Source: Athripsodes cinereus | Lineage: Eukaryota > Arthropoda > Insecta > Trichoptera > Leptoceridae | DNA length: 64,000 bases | Assembly (NCBI GenBank): GCA_947579605.1 | Contig: OX388307.1 | Span: 23,723,237 to 23,787,236 of the forward strand | Reading direction: 5' to 3' | In this document: one piece after another, positions 20,391 to 32,399 of the stretch | How the letters are laid out: every line of letters starts with the position of its first letter | Numbering within the stretch: position 1 is the stretch's first letter | Notes under the pieces: model-generated | The model's database searches: none | What the model was told of the DNA's origin: nothing | The model's input: the letters and a program-made list of their open reading frames with translations, nothing else | Translations under genes and position numbers: made by a program

Positions 20391-21164
20391 CTAAAAAATA
20401 AATAAATAAACAAGCACGTCACGTGACCAATAAAAAAAAATCTACAAAGAGAAATAATTAATTGAATACACAAACGCATTGATTGTATGCCAATAATGGA
20501 TTATATTTGTTTTTTTTTTATTTTGTAATACCACGAGAATTAATAATCTTATCAGCAATATTCGGTTCCACAATGATCAATGTCCACAATTAGCCAAATT
20601 TGAGGTCAAACAATGTATCAATGTGGCGATCGAAATACAAATTTATAGTGTGAAAGTAACACCAAACCAAATACGTCTCTTTTATGCATCTTTTATGTAC
20701 CTACTGGCAATCACGAAATAAATTATTGTATAAATAATAGATAATTAATAAATATTGAAATGTTTTTTTACATACTATTAATCACAATTAACGATATTTC
20801 AAAAAATTATTCGCACTATAAATATAATGTACCTTTTTTTTTACCAGCATTTTAAATAATATTTCAAACTATCTTACCTTTTTCCCTAACAACTGCAACA
20901 CTGCGTGATCAATTGGGCAAAAAAAAAAAAACAACAATAAGCAGCGAGCACCAATACCGATTACAGTAACGACCGCGAGCAACTGGACCAAAAACGAAAT
21001 GACACAGATGTGAGATGACGGATGCACCGGAGCTCCCTCCGTTTGACCACTCCCACCAATAAAGTACATATCCCCCACCCCGCACAATCCTGATGACGTT
21101 TTCCGGTATGTTGTGTCTTTCTTGTGCCACGAATCGGCTCGTGAAATTATGATTTATATTAAGG
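20391..21164. other. Spacer; GC-richer patch at 20930-21130
   Basis: Most is AT-rich. From about 20930 to 21130 base composition rises and minus-strand ATGs (for example at about 21128) open short frames. The patch could be a promoter or 5' exon for the minus-strand exon set at 18.5-20 kb, but I see no motif that decides it. Confidence 0.3.
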
Positions 21165-21637
21165 GTCGTTCACATACGTTCACTTTCAGTGATCACTCCG
21201 GATGATCCTCCAAGATGAACAAATGTGAACGGGCGTTTCATCGCTAGTGATCACTAGCGATGACGGAGGAAAGAGATTACCACTCGTCATAATTTTGATG
21301 AAAGGTCCTTTCACTGAAACGACCATAAACAAGTTTATTTGTTTAATTCTCTACGAATTTGTATTGAATGTCAGAATCATGTACAAAATTATTATGCAGT
21401 CGAGAGCTATATTAATTTAATTTATGTGTTATTTTTAATTTTTGAATTTGTTCAATTATTTTTATACGAAAATACGTCAAACTACATACAACATGACCGT
21501 GAGTGTTGACACGGCAGTGAAAGCATAGGATGAACAAATGTGAACAGACGTGTTCACTTTCGATGAACAGGTTTGACCCTGACACTCTGGATGATCATCC
21601 AAAGTGAAGCAATGTGAATGCTACTTTACATTTTCTG
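21165..21637. mobile_element. Inverted-repeat DNA element, copy 1 (GGGTCGTTCACA type)
   Basis: The left end reads GGGTCGTTCACATACGTTCA, CTTTCAGTGATCACTCCGGA, TGATCCTCCAAGATGAAC. The right end, reversed, gives GTAGCATTCACATTGCTTCA, CTTTGGATGATCATCC, an imperfect inverted copy. Palindromic TGATCA and CGCTAGTGATCACTAGCG occur inside. Another copy of the left end lies inverted at 35947-36113. Non-coding. The left edge is TTAA but the right flank is TTTA, so the target duplication is not settled. Confidence 0.6.
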
Positions 21638-21711
21638 ACTTTTAAATTGATTTTAACGCCACCTGGTGGAGAACCCAGACTTTGGAATCGCACTTGTCAC
21701 TTGCAAAAATC

Positions 21712-22740
21712 GGATAGCCTAGTATTCACAGCAATTTTAAAACTTTTGACGCCGGGACCCTCTACAGACGGACGCCCGAAGCTTTTTCGTTTGGAAAGGT
21801 GGCGCATTATTCGTTTTATTTATTCATGATTTGTTCATTGTCTTATACATTTCGAGAGATAACGCAAATTTATAAAGAAGGAAAAATAAAATACGAATTT
21901 TCTTGTAATCAATGTACAGTAAATAGTAAATAATAAATAGAAATAAATATTTGGTCTCCCACTATTTTCCATAAGTTATCGAGTGTCGTGGAATAGGCAA
22001 ATGGTCTCAAAACTTCACGTAATATACTACAATTTGCACCTATTCTGAATGTACTATTCCACACTATCACAGTATATCCCACAAGTGGGTAGCCAGTATA
22101 CCAGCCTCATATAATAAACATGCAAGCCATCCTTTCTGTGCCAACAAAAAATTAAGATACTTGGAATTCAAAATTTCATGTGTCTTTATTTTTTCGAACA
22201 CCTGAAAACTTACGGAAGAGTTGAAGACCACTTCTTTGCCAAGTGCTCCAAGGAAAAAATGAAAGAATCCTGAATGACTTATTTTTTATTGGCACGAAGA
22301 GGACAATCTGTATGCTTATTACTTGTTCGACGTGCTGTAGGGGTATAGCAGTCAGAAGATAGCAGTAATATTAAGTTTATAATTTATTATCCTGTGTTCC
22401 CCTAAGTAATATTTTATTTTTCTTTCCTCTAAATTTAAAAGCCTTATAATGCAGTATTTCATTAATTTTTTGTCGATCATACACTTCTTAACCTTTCTAT
22501 CAGATTTATAAATTTGTGTTATCTCTCAAAATAATGTACAAGGCAATGAACAATAATTATTAATTAAACGGCGCCGAATAAATCATCCAATATAATAATA
22601 ATAAATGTAAAAATATAAGTGTTCATGAATAAACAAAACGAATAATGCGTCACCGTTACAAACGAAAAAGCTTCGGGCGTCCGTCTGTAGAGGGTCCCGG
22701 CGTCGAAAATTTTAAAATTGCTGTGAATACTAGGCTATCC
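21712..22740. mobile_element. Inverted-repeat DNA element A (1029 bp, 8-bp duplication)
   Basis: About 115-bp inverted ends (GGATAGCCTAGTATTCACAG, then GACGCCGGGACCCTCTACAG) bound the element, and the exact 8-bp duplication CAAAAATC flanks it (21704-21711 and 22741-22748). The interior has no intact transposase. It contains a CR1-like tail scrap (TTAAACGGCGCCGAATAAAT at 22563-22582). A near-identical element (B) holds the nested LINE and Copia at 24894-35946. The 8-bp duplication fits hAT, P or Merlin groups; the terminus does not settle which. Confidence 0.8.
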
Positions 22741-22993
22741 CAAAAATCGCGTATTTTCACGGCCACAGAAAAAAGAATTTGTCGTGCGCTAGTGACAACT
22801 GTCACGAAAGTGAGGTTAGTTGATGTTGTTGATAATATGTAGAATATTACTGCCAGATGAGATGATTGTAAGATCACTTCTCTATGAACTCATCAATCTC
22901 GTTCAAAATTAACTTAACTTCATTCATAAAGCTCAGTTTGGGAGCCTGAGGGGGGGAGGGTTTCTTCAAAACTTTTCCACATTTTTGTAAATA

Positions 22994-23866
22994 ATGGGAA
23001 AGTTTCAAAGATGCTGTAGATTTGGTTACAATGCAAAACTCGTCAAAGGAGGAACTGATTCTTTCCACAGGTATGTCAAACAAATAATATAATATTATCT
23101 ATTCAAGTACATGAATAACAATGCAGGCCGCATTCTTTTCTTTGTATCTGAGATTGTTTGTAATTTAATAATGTACTTTTATCACAATGCATATTTTATT
23201 TTGATTTATAGATTCCTTAAGGATGATCACGTTAGCCGCTTGTGGATTCCAAATATAAGGAGAGTGAGTTCTAAACCAACTATACAGTCTTAAGTATGCT
23301 CCTAACAGTTTGATAAATATTGCTTTATAACAAACAGAACAGGACCAAGGCAATTAAAACCTGGTGCGTTACCGTTAAAATTGGACTTTCCAAAACACAT
23401 TCAAAAACTAAAGAAAGAGATAAAATGCCATATCAAGTGTGGTAAGTATTTTTCAGTTCGCATAATATGTTACTTTTACTCCCATATTAAACTCATCAAC
23501 TGTCATGTTTATATATATATAATGACTGTCAAACAAAAGCCCATAAAGGACAAGTGATCAATTTTTTTTTAATAATTGTTGGTTTGCTTTATATCTAAAC
23601 GTTATTTTATGTTTTTGTTGGTTTCAGGTGTTGTCAATAAGCAATGTAACATATTAAATACTGATGCCAGTAATGGATTATCTACTATGTCTGCTTCCAG
23701 CTCAAATTCTCCTTGTAATCACACTACAGATAATGGAGAATCTAGCTCAAATTCACTTTGTAATCAAACTACAAATAAGGGAGAATCTAATATGTCAATT
23801 ACTTTCAACTCAATTTTTTTTTATAATCAAACTGTAGATAATGAAGTATCAAAGTTCTCTACTTAA
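22994..23866 (+). pseudogene. THAP-domain gene, decayed (three exons)
   Basis: Exon 1 (22994-23070) encodes MGKFQRCCRFGYNAKLVKGG, and joins in phase (AG|A, an Arg codon) to exon 2 (23212-23441), HRFLKDDHVSRLWIPNIRR. Farther on come CFITNRTGPRQLKPGALPL and DFPKHIQKLKKE. This is a THAP zinc-binding DNA-binding domain (W, the LKPGA-P turn and the FP motif are all present). Exon 3 (23628-23866) joins in phase and encodes a low-complexity tail with imperfect repeats (SSNSPCNHTTDNGES, SSNSLCNQTTNKGES) to a TAA. Two in-frame TAA codons lie in exon 2 around VCS, the expected zinc His is Gln, and a Cys of the first pair is Tyr. Splice signals remain good. Confidence 0.7.
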
Positions 23867-24893
23867 CGTTCAAATCTCCTTGTAATCGAACTTTTGATAG
23901 TGCAACAAAAACTTTTGAATTTTAGTTAAAATAATACTTTGTATAACACTTTAAGACTTTAGTATAAAGTTTTGCCTATAAATAGGGTTTAAGTAATACT
24001 TGTCTTCCTTTTCATTATTTTTCTAATATCATGGTGAGAGCAATAAGTTTCAATATTAAATTGAAGAGTAAATATATATTTGAAAACTTTGTATTTGTTT
24101 TTTCATTCGTAAATTGATTTATTTTAGCTTATTCCTGAATCTGAAAAATCAGTGGACTACAATAAATGACTTCCATCACTAAATTTTTAAAATAAGTATG
24201 AAGGGAGCGTATATTTTTTATAGCTTTCATTTGTTTGTGAAATTGGAAGAGTGGCGTTGAATTAAATGAAATTTTTGCCTTGTTGAGTTATGGAGCTGGA
24301 CAGTCAATATAACTACACACAGAAGTAACTAGCCTCCTCTCCTCTAGAAGGTTCTTCACCAAATGTGTGACGACTTCGTCGTCACGCCTGACTTCGTGAG
24401 GTTGCTGTCCTAGGAATGATTTATTTTGTAACTATGAGTCTTCCAGGCTGGTGGTGGAAAAACATCACCCTTTTAGGTCAACAATGTCTCTGATATTTAA
24501 ACTTATTAACCTATGAAATCTGTAAAAAAGGCATCGTTATAAATGTATTTTCTCTCTCCAGCACTGATTCGAAGATCAAGGCGGAAAGTATTTTCCAGTA
24601 TACTTGTTGTGCTTCGCTGCAGCCGTATTCCACCCACTTTAGTATATTTATTATTCCATGAGTCCACCCACAGATGTATCGAAAAAAGGTTGTAGATTCT
24701 CGGCTTAAAATTGTTCATCAAAATTATTTAACGTAGCAAAACATACACGCCACAATAAATGTCATCGATTTGTCAAAAATATTTTTTCTTTTTTTTTATA
24801 TAGCCATACTTAACTATAACGTTTTTGGCCAATGACTTAAATATTCCATAGACAAAATAATTTGTTTCGTTTCTATGGCAGTGGAAATACGGG
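23867..24893. other. Spacer 3' of the THAP pseudogene
   Basis: No gene recognised. A GTTTCGTTTC stretch at 24864-24873 recurs at 35947-35956 on the other side of element B and may be part of its target site. Confidence 0.4.
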
Positions 24894-25106
24894 GGATAGC
24901 CTAGTATTCACAGCAATTTTAAAACTTTCGACGCCGGGACCCTCTACAGACGGACGTCCGAAGCTTTTTCGTTTGTAACGGTGGCGCAATATTCGTTTTG
25001 TTTATTCATTTTTTTTTTTTTTTTTGTGGGCGTTCCACCCAACAGAGGGTGATTTTGCCCATGTTAGATCTCATATCAGTCAATCATTATTATAATTTCA
25101 ATAAGG

Positions 25107-28100
25107 TCACAAGATGATATTGTAAGTTTTAATGTATTTTGCAATCTGCCTATTGACATCGTTAGACCCGAGGGAGAGTAGGTGGCAAACATCAAAGGGG
25201 CGATTCACGTCTCTTATATGGTCGTATAAACTTATGTCAGCACGAATTGGGCAGTTAAAGAGTGCATGGTCAATCGTCTCATCGTCCTGGCCACACTCGC
25301 AGAGAGAGCTCTCTACGAGCCCCAGTCTATGAAGATGGGTAGCGATCACACAATGTCCCAATCTCATCCTTGAAAGTACAGAGATTTCCATTTTGTTAAG
25401 CCTTCCGCTTGAGTACCACGGGGCACTCGGAATTTCGGGTTGGATCGTGCGATAGTACTTACCTTTAAGTTTGCTCGTCTCTGACCAATCTTCACGCCAC
25501 GCAGTGAGAGCTCTTTCGCGGAACTGTTTGCCCAAGTCAGCGATTAACGGTTCGTGTATGCTTGAAGTCACTCCATTATTTATGGCGGACTTTGCCAGCT
25601 CGTCAGCGACCTCATTTCCCCCAATGGCGCGATGGGACGGGATCCAAGCCAGCAATACAGTTTTCGATGCGAAATGGAGGTCGAAAAGATATTTCTTTAC
25701 CCTACATATAATAGAATTGTGTATTAACGACTTCGGGAGTCCCAAAACTGCGTCAAGAACGCTGCGGGAGTCCACAAATATAACTATTTTGTTCAAATTC
25801 AAATCGACAACTGTTTTCAATGCTTCAGCAAGCGCTACAGTCTCAGCTGTGAAAATGGAACAGGGATTCGGGATTTTGAATTGAAGTTGCACTTGTAACT
25901 TTGGGATGTAGACCGATGCACCGAAGCTGTTAGACTGTGGAAGCTTGGATCCGTCTGTGTAAATTTGTGTATACGTTGGAAAACGATCAACAATTCGGCG
26001 GAAATCACTTTGGCAAACACTCAGACTGAGATGAGACTTGAAAAAACTAAATCCATCCAGTATGACTTCTGGGATGTGTACCAAAGCTGGAAATGGAGTG
26101 GAAAAATATGGTAGAACATTTCTCTTCGGTAAGGAAACCATTTCTTCCGAGAGAGATTCTAAGCTTTTGATAAGTAGAGGTTTTGGAATTTCTCTCACGC
26201 TGTCACACAACCTGTTTCCTAATGTTGTGATTGATTGCATGAGAGGATGATTAAGCAGATATATTCTTTTTGCAAGGAAATTGTCCGACAAAAACTGTCT
26301 TCTTATTTTCAAGGGCATTTCTCCCGCTTCTACTTGAAGAGCATTTACAGGGGAGGTGGACATGGCTCCCAGCACCATGCGCAGGCACCTGTGTTGTATG
26401 CGGTCTAGTTTTAATTGAAGATACTTGGGCAAGGGGTCCATCAAAAAGCTACCATAATCAAGCAGACTGCGTATTAGTGCGTTGTACAGTAGTTTGACTG
26501 TAGTTGGGTGACATCCCCACCATACAGCCCTCAGAGGATTAATATTTCTTTCACATGTAGAGACGATATGTTCTATGTGATGACGCCAAGACAATTTTCT
26601 GTCTAGAATCATCCCCAGGAATCTTACTTGTTCGACACATGGTATGGGGGTATTTTCTAATTTGAGATTTGCTGTTGGGGTCTTATGTGATTTCGTAAAA
26701 ACCATTGTGTGACTTTTTTGGGGAGAGATAGAGAGACCCAACGAAGTGAGCCAGAAATTCAGAGAGTTTATGCTTGATGACATAGCGTCGATAGATTTTG
26801 AGAGGAGTTTATTGGATGAATATAGAACTATATCATCCGCATACTGTAGTAGTTTACAATCTCTGCCAATATTTGAGTTAATTTTTGAGAGATAGACGTT
26901 GAAAAGCAGCGGGCTCAAGACAGAGCCCTGGGGAAGCCCTCTATAGACTTTTCTGTAGACTAGTCTATCAGTAGTTTTGAAAACCATGGTGCGCTGCGAG
27001 AAGATGCCAAAAAGAAGTTTTAAAATAAGGCTAGGAATACCCAAGTCTTGCAGAATCGTCATTAATAGATCAATGCGCACATTATCGTAAGCTGATTCAA
27101 TATCCAAAAATGATGCAACCGTATATTCCTTGTTAATAAGAGCCGCTCTTACGTCTGAGGTTAAAATACTTAGGTTATCTAAACAAGAGCGGGCTTTTCG
27201 AAACCCGAATTGGGAACTTGACAGAAGATCACCATTTTCCAAATACCACTCAACACGTTTTTTTAACATATGCTCCAAAATTTTCAAAGAGCAGGACGAT
27301 AGGGCAATAGGTCTATATGAAGATCCAAGTGAGGGGTCTCGTCCAGGTTTCAGGATGGGGATAATTAAAGATTTTCGCCAAGCCTCTGGCACAAGCCCAC
27401 TTGATAAGCAGTCATTGTAGAACTGTAGAAGGAGTTTTAAAAAATTATCCGGGAGATGTTTAAACACACTGTATGGTATGTTATCCAACCCCGGAGAGGA
27501 ATTCTTCAGAATCTTTATAGTGCCAAGTAGTTCCTCGACAGAGAAAGGGGAATCAAGAAAACCTGGAGTAGTTTTCTTCTGAGAGGAAACCCAGCTTATT
27601 TCTGTTTCATTAGGTACATGTGGGGGGGCGAGTTTATTTATGAAAGCATCAATATAACCTTCGTCTTGTATATGAGATTTAGGAGGTAGATAGGAAGAAC
27701 GAAACCTGCGTATGGAGTTCCATACGATTGAAGGATGAGTGTTGGGAGAAAGACTATTACAGAAATCTGTCCATCCTTTCTTCTTTTTCTTTCTTAAGAG
27801 CCTGCGCGTTTCTGCCTGAATTTGTTTTGTTAGTATATAATTTTCGGTTGTTACATCCTTCCTAAATATTTTGATTGCCTCTTTTCTTTTTTTAATACTT
27901 TGGGTACATTCGCTGTCCCACCACGGAGGAGATATGGGATTTTTTTTGCACAACTTGTGGTTCGGCACAGAGGGTTCAGATGAGTCCTCTATGATTGAGA
28001 GAATTCTCTCATATTTTGTTTCTATGTCAACAGGGGAATTAGAAGGTTTGACACTTGATGTTGTTTGTTCTACTAATGACGTAAATTCTTTCCAGTTTGC

Positions 28101-28161
28101 TTTGTTATAATTTTTCCCCACCTTACATCTTTGTTCAGGATTTTGGTTTCTTTCAGTAATA
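25107..28161 (-). CDS. LINE ORF2, 3' portion: reverse transcriptase and RNase H
   Basis: Continues ORF2 after the Copia insertion. The open frame runs from the insertion point (residues ITERNQNPEQ) to a stop at 25107. Numbered from the GTG codon at 28121, the segment is about 1004 residues: PWWDSECTQSIKKRKEA linker (about 65-80), reverse transcriptase with RPIALSSCSLKILEHM (about 270), GLPQGSVLSPLLF (about 395) and the catalytic YADD (427-430). A C-terminal RNase H has YTDGSK, an AETVALAEAL glutamate, VDSRSVLDA and WIPSH. A CxC...H...C cluster (CECGQDDETIDHALFNC) near the end is the usual LINE zinc-knuckle-like tail. No internal stop. It lacks its own start because the endonuclease part lies beyond the Copia. 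Confidence 0.9.
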
Positions 28162-28325
28162 TGTTGGGATCATTTATTAATTGAAATAAAAAGCCATTGA
28201 TTTTAACATCATGTATTCAGAAGGAAAAACAAAATGGAAGTGACAACCATAGATTACAACAAAACCAAAGATATGTAAATAGACACAATTGTACTGTTAC
28301 TAGACATATCCAACCATATCTAACA
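28162..28325 (-). repeat. Copia 3' LTR
   Basis: 164 bp, bounded by TGTTGGGATC (plus strand, left) and ATATCTAACA (right). Same sequence as 32613-32776. As the element lies on the minus strand this is its 3' LTR, directly after the polypurine tract. Confidence 0.93.
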
Positions 28326-28335
28326 CTCCCCCATA
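28326..28335 (-). other. Copia polypurine tract
   Basis: On the minus strand TATGGGGGAG abuts the 3' LTR start TGTTAG. This purine run is the expected primer for plus-strand DNA synthesis. Confidence 0.8.
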
Positions 28336-28349
28336 ACATTACAATTGGA

Positions 28350-31300
28350 TTACACTTTTTCGAGTCCAAAATCTGATAAAAACTCTTTAATTTTAGTTCC
28401 ATTTAAACCCTTGGTTAAACTATCCGCTGCCATATGGTCAGTTGATAAATATTCAATTTGTACAACTCCCGTTTTCACAGCATGATTCACATAACGATTT
28501 TTAAGATCTATATGTTTAGATCGTTTATAAAAACCAGAATTTCTAGAAAGTTTTTCTGCACTCTGACTATCACATAGCAATTTCACTGTTCCTTGAGGTC
28601 TCCACAACCAATGTAAAAGTCCTTTTAAATCCTTTGCTTCTCTGGCACCTTCCGTCAAAGCTATATATTCTGCTTCTGCAGCAGATAATGCAGGAGATTT
28701 TTGCTTTCTGGATTCCCAAGAAACAGCTGCTCCGCTTAACACAAAGAAAAAACCACTGTATGATATTCTATCATCTACGTCATTAGCCCAATCTGCATCC
28801 GTAAATCCAAATATATTTTTATTTGTTTTCCTGTAACATAAACATAACTTTGATGTCCCTTTCAGATAGGCTAATACTCTTTTTGCTGCTCGCCAATGCA
28901 CTTCATTATAACATGAGTTATATTGACTTAAAACACTACATGCATGTGCAATGTCTGGTCTAGATGTAACAGCAAAATACATGAGTGAACCCACAAGACT
29001 CTGATAAGGATACTTATTCATCACATCTTCCGATGTTTCACCCTCTGTGGGTCTCGAAAGTCTTTGATTCGGATCCAGAGGACTTGACATGGTCCTACAG
29101 TCTTCCATCTTATATCTCTTGAGTATTTCAAGAATATCCCCTTCTTGATCAATCCATAATTTCTTCTGAGCTCGATCACGTCTTATTCGCATTCCCAGAA
29201 TGTGTTTTGCCTCTCCAAGATCCTTCATTTGAAATTTGTTTTCCAAACCATCTTTGATTCTCTTTGCCTCTACTTTATCATCAAATAATATTATTAAGTC
29301 ATCAACATAAATTGCTAAAATTATTGTACAATTTTGTGTCCTTTTTGAATACACACATGGGTCCCTTAGAGATTGTTTTAGACCCAATTCCAATAAAACT
29401 GCATTGATTGTTTCATTCCAACATCTGGATGCCTGTTTTAATCCGTATATGGCCTTCTTTAGTAAACATACTTTTCCTTTATTTTTAGATTCTATGAATC
29501 CTTGCGGCTGTTCCATATATACAGTTTCTGTCAAATCTCCATGAAGAAAGGCTGTCTTCACATCAAGTTGTTCCAGTTCAAGGTCTAGTTCGGCTGCTAA
29601 TGCCAAAAGCATTCTAAAGGTTGACTTTCGTACAACGGGTGCGTAAGTTTCTTCAAAGTCCACACCATATTGCTGCGTGAAACCTTTTGCAACTAGTCTT
29701 GCTTTAAATTTATCCCCTTCGAGGCCTTTCTTTCTCTTAAAAACCCATTTATTTTTAATCACCTTTTGATTCTGAGGCCTATCAACCAGAATCCAAGTAT
29801 TGTTCTCTTGAAGTGATGTCAGCTCTTCTGTTATGGCCTTTTTCCACTCATTACCGTTGGGTAGTGACAAGGCTTCATTTAATGTTTTTGGATCTTCAAT
29901 ATTTTCACTGTTAAAAACATGTAAAGCACTGTATAGTTCCATATCAGATGGCCATTTCTTTGGAATATGACCTCTAGCTGAAATCCTTCTATCTGGTTCA
30001 ATTTCTTCGTCACTCTCTTCCGTTTCCTCCTCCTCCATTATTTCTTCATCATTTTCTTCCATATATTTTGAATGATCATCTTCTGACTCCTCGAGTTGAT
30101 CATCTAAATAAAGAATTTCTGACTGTGGATCTTTATCCACTTCGCTTATATTTGGAGGCGTGTCGAATAATGATTCCATAGGAATTTCTTCATAATGCAC
30201 ATCGTCCTTTGATGTTTCTGATTTTGTGTTCCATCCCTTGACATTTTCGAAGAAGACAACGTCCGACTCATATATAGCACTTCTTCCATTCTCTGGATCT
30301 ACCAATTTGTAGCCTTTTACTCCATCTCCATATCCAACAAACACCCACGGCTTGCTCTTTGAATCAAATTTCTTTCTTTTTTCATCTGGAATCCTTGCAA
30401 AAGCCTTGCATCCAAATACTCGAAAGTGAGATATATTTATCTTCCTTCCATTCCAAGCTTCTTCTGGAGTTTTATCTTTAACTGATCCGTGCGGAGATGC
30501 ATTTTTTAAATACACTGCTGTCACTACTGCTTCAGCCCAAAAGGCCCTAGGCATTTCAGCGTCTTCGAGCATACATCTCGCCTTCTCTACAATAGTCCGA
30601 TTAGCTCTCTCTGCAACTCCATTCTGATGTGGATGCCTCGGAACTGTCTTCTGGTGACGGATTCCATGTTTCTTGAGGAAATTCAACAATGATTCATTGA
30701 CATACTCTCCCCCATTATCTGTTCTTAAATTCTTTATTTTGCATCCTGTTTGATTCTCAACAAATGCCTTGAATTCAATAAACTTTTTAACAACTTCATC
30801 CTTTGTACGAATAATATACACAAAAGTTTTACGAGTTAAATCGTCTATAAAGGTCAAAAAATACTTTCCACCTCCCCAACTCTCTGTGCTCATAGGTCCA
30901 CATACGTCTGAATGAATGAGCTGAAGTTTTTCTGTCGCTCTCATTCCTTGTTTCTTGGGAATAACTCTTGTTTGTTTCCCTTTAACACATTCTTCACATT
31001 GGTCATCTTCTCCTGGAGAAAATTTGATGCCATCAGCCATGCCTTGAGATAATAGTGTCATGGACTTTCTGCATAGGTGCCCAAGACGCCTGTGCCAAAG
31101 TCTTTTCGGCAGGTGACTTTCTATAGAAGTCATGGTCATCTCTTTTGTACCATCATTTACTATTGGTTCTTTTTCAACAGAATCAATACTCTCATTCAAC
31201 TTATATATTCCAGCATTTCGAGAGCCTAGTAATAGTGACTCCCCTTTAATAGTACATGCTTTTTCTGGATAAACCTTGCAATCCTTTTTGGTGAAGACGC

Positions 31301-32399
31301 AGATAAATCCTTTATCAGTCAATTTACTTACTGATAATAAATTAGCTGCCAATTTGGGCACATACAGAACATCTTTAATAGTTGCTTGTTCACCATGTAA
31401 GTCAACTTTTACATCGCCGATTCCTTGACTTACAATTTTTTGTTGATTTGCCACAATGATTTCTTGACTTTGAAACTTGTTTGACATGGGTTTTATCCAG
31501 TCACTTTTCATTGTCATATGAGCACTAGCTCCAGAGTCAATAATCCAATCTCTAGATTGAGTCTTCGATGTCGACATTGCTGCAAATAAAACTGTGGCTG
31601 AATTGGCCCTCTTATTGAAGTTCTCTTGTTTTTTATCTTCATTATTTTTGAAGTTAGATTGTTTATTATCTTTACACTGAAAGGATTTGTGTCCGATTTT
31701 ATTACATTTAAAACACTTAGGTTTCCATTGTTTTCCTTGAGAAGGAATAAGCGCGCTATAATTTGAAGCGCTCTTCTGAATTGGTTTTTGTGACGAGTGT
31801 TCAATTAATAAGGTTCTTATAGAATCACTTGTCACTTTCGTACCAGAACCTTCAATTCCCATAATCATTGGATTATATTCATCGGTCAATCCATTAAGCA
31901 TGATGACTCCAATCAATTCATCATCTATTCCTCCCTTGATTGCTTCCAGTTTTTGTGCCAATGATAATATTTCATTCAAATAACTTTCCATAGAGGTAAA
32001 ATTTGTTAAGTGAACTCTGAGAAGTTTGCGTAAGAGGCCTAATCTCCTCATCAAACCCTCACCAGCATAGTCCTTTTCAAGCTGTTTCCACACTTCTCTG
32101 GCGGTTGAGCATTTTTGAATCGTTGGCCACAATTTTTCTTCTACCATTAATACAATTTTTCCTTTAGCTTTATTGTCAATTCTTTTGTCTGGTATTTCTT
32201 CACCATTCACTGCATCCCAAAGATCATCTGCCAACAAAAACATCTGCATTCCAAACTGCCATGTGGAATAATTTTCTCGTCCAGATAATTTTCTAATTGT
32301 CGGTAGTGAATATGAATTTGACATTGCGTTATTGAGAGATTGTGCTGTGTTATTGCTTGTATTTTCTTGACTTTCTTTCCCTTTAAAACTTATTATCAC
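28350..32399 (-). CDS. Copia gag-pol polyprotein (1349 aa)
   Basis: One open frame encodes all Copia functions in the Ty1/copia order. Gag lies at about 30-225, then a CCHC knuckle CFKCNKIGHKSFQC (229-242) and an aspartic protease with DSGAS (288-292). Integrase has an HHCC finger (H436, H441, C468, C471) and a D498, D561, E597 triad (DDE with 35 residues between the last two). An acidic linker (about 755-800) leads to the reverse transcriptase with YVDD (1031-1034) and RNase H (DADWAND at about 1201, SAAEAEY at about 1240). No stop or frameshift, and the length is normal for the family. It acts in cytoplasmic particles and then integrates in the nucleus. Expression would come from the LTR at 32613-32776. 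Confidence 0.95.
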   Translation of the reverse strand: MIISFKGKESQENTSNNTAQSLNNAMSNSYSLPTIRKLSGRENYSTWQFGMQMFLLADDLWDAVNGEEIPDKRIDNKAKGKIVLMVEEKLWPTIQKCSTAREVWKQLEKDYAGEGLMRRLGLLRKLLRVHLTNFTSMESYLNEILSLAQKLEAIKGGIDDELIGVIMLNGLTDEYNPMIMGIEGSGTKVTSDSIRTLLIEHSSQKPIQKSASNYSALIPSQGKQWKPKCFKCNKIGHKSFQCKDNKQSNFKNNEDKKQENFNKRANSATVLFAAMSTSKTQSRDWIIDSGASAHMTMKSDWIKPMSNKFQSQEIIVANQQKIVSQGIGDVKVDLHGEQATIKDVLYVPKLAANLLSVSKLTDKGFICVFTKKDCKVYPEKACTIKGESLLLGSRNAGIYKLNESIDSVEKEPIVNDGTKEMTMTSIESHLPKRLWHRRLGHLCRKSMTLLSQGMADGIKFSPGEDDQCEECVKGKQTRVIPKKQGMRATEKLQLIHSDVCGPMSTESWGGGKYFLTFIDDLTRKTFVYIIRTKDEVVKKFIEFKAFVENQTGCKIKNLRTDNGGEYVNESLLNFLKKHGIRHQKTVPRHPHQNGVAERANRTIVEKARCMLEDAEMPRAFWAEAVVTAVYLKNASPHGSVKDKTPEEAWNGRKINISHFRVFGCKAFARIPDEKRKKFDSKSKPWVFVGYGDGVKGYKLVDPENGRSAIYESDVVFFENVKGWNTKSETSKDDVHYEEIPMESLFDTPPNISEVDKDPQSEILYLDDQLEESEDDHSKYMEENDEEIMEEEETEESDEEIEPDRRISARGHIPKKWPSDMELYSALHVFNSENIEDPKTLNEALSLPNGNEWKKAITEELTSLQENNTWILVDRPQNQKVIKNKWVFKRKKGLEGDKFKARLVAKGFTQQYGVDFEETYAPVVRKSTFRMLLALAAELDLELEQLDVKTAFLHGDLTETVYMEQPQGFIESKNKGKVCLLKKAIYGLKQASRCWNETINAVLLELGLKQSLRDPCVYSKRTQNCTIILAIYVDDLIILFDDKVEAKRIKDGLENKFQMKDLGEAKHILGMRIRRDRAQKKLWIDQEGDILEILKRYKMEDCRTMSSPLDPNQRLSRPTEGETSEDVMNKYPYQSLVGSLMYFAVTSRPDIAHACSVLSQYNSCYNEVHWRAAKRVLAYLKGTSKLCLCYRKTNKNIFGFTDADWANDVDDRISYSGFFFVLSGAAVSWESRKQKSPALSAAEAEYIALTEGAREAKDLKGLLHWLWRPQGTVKLLCDSQSAEKLSRNSGFYKRSKHIDLKNRYVNHAVKTGVVQIEYLSTDHMAADSLTKGLNGTKIKEFLSDFGLEKV

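Noticed and set aside
25132..28110. Plus-strand ORFs of 60-137 codons opposite the LINE reverse transcriptase
   Set aside because: Shadows of the minus-strand ORF2; no independent motif.
31514..31804. 96-codon minus-strand ORF within the Copia
   Set aside because: Alternate frame of the gag region; the main 1349-codon frame explains the sequence.
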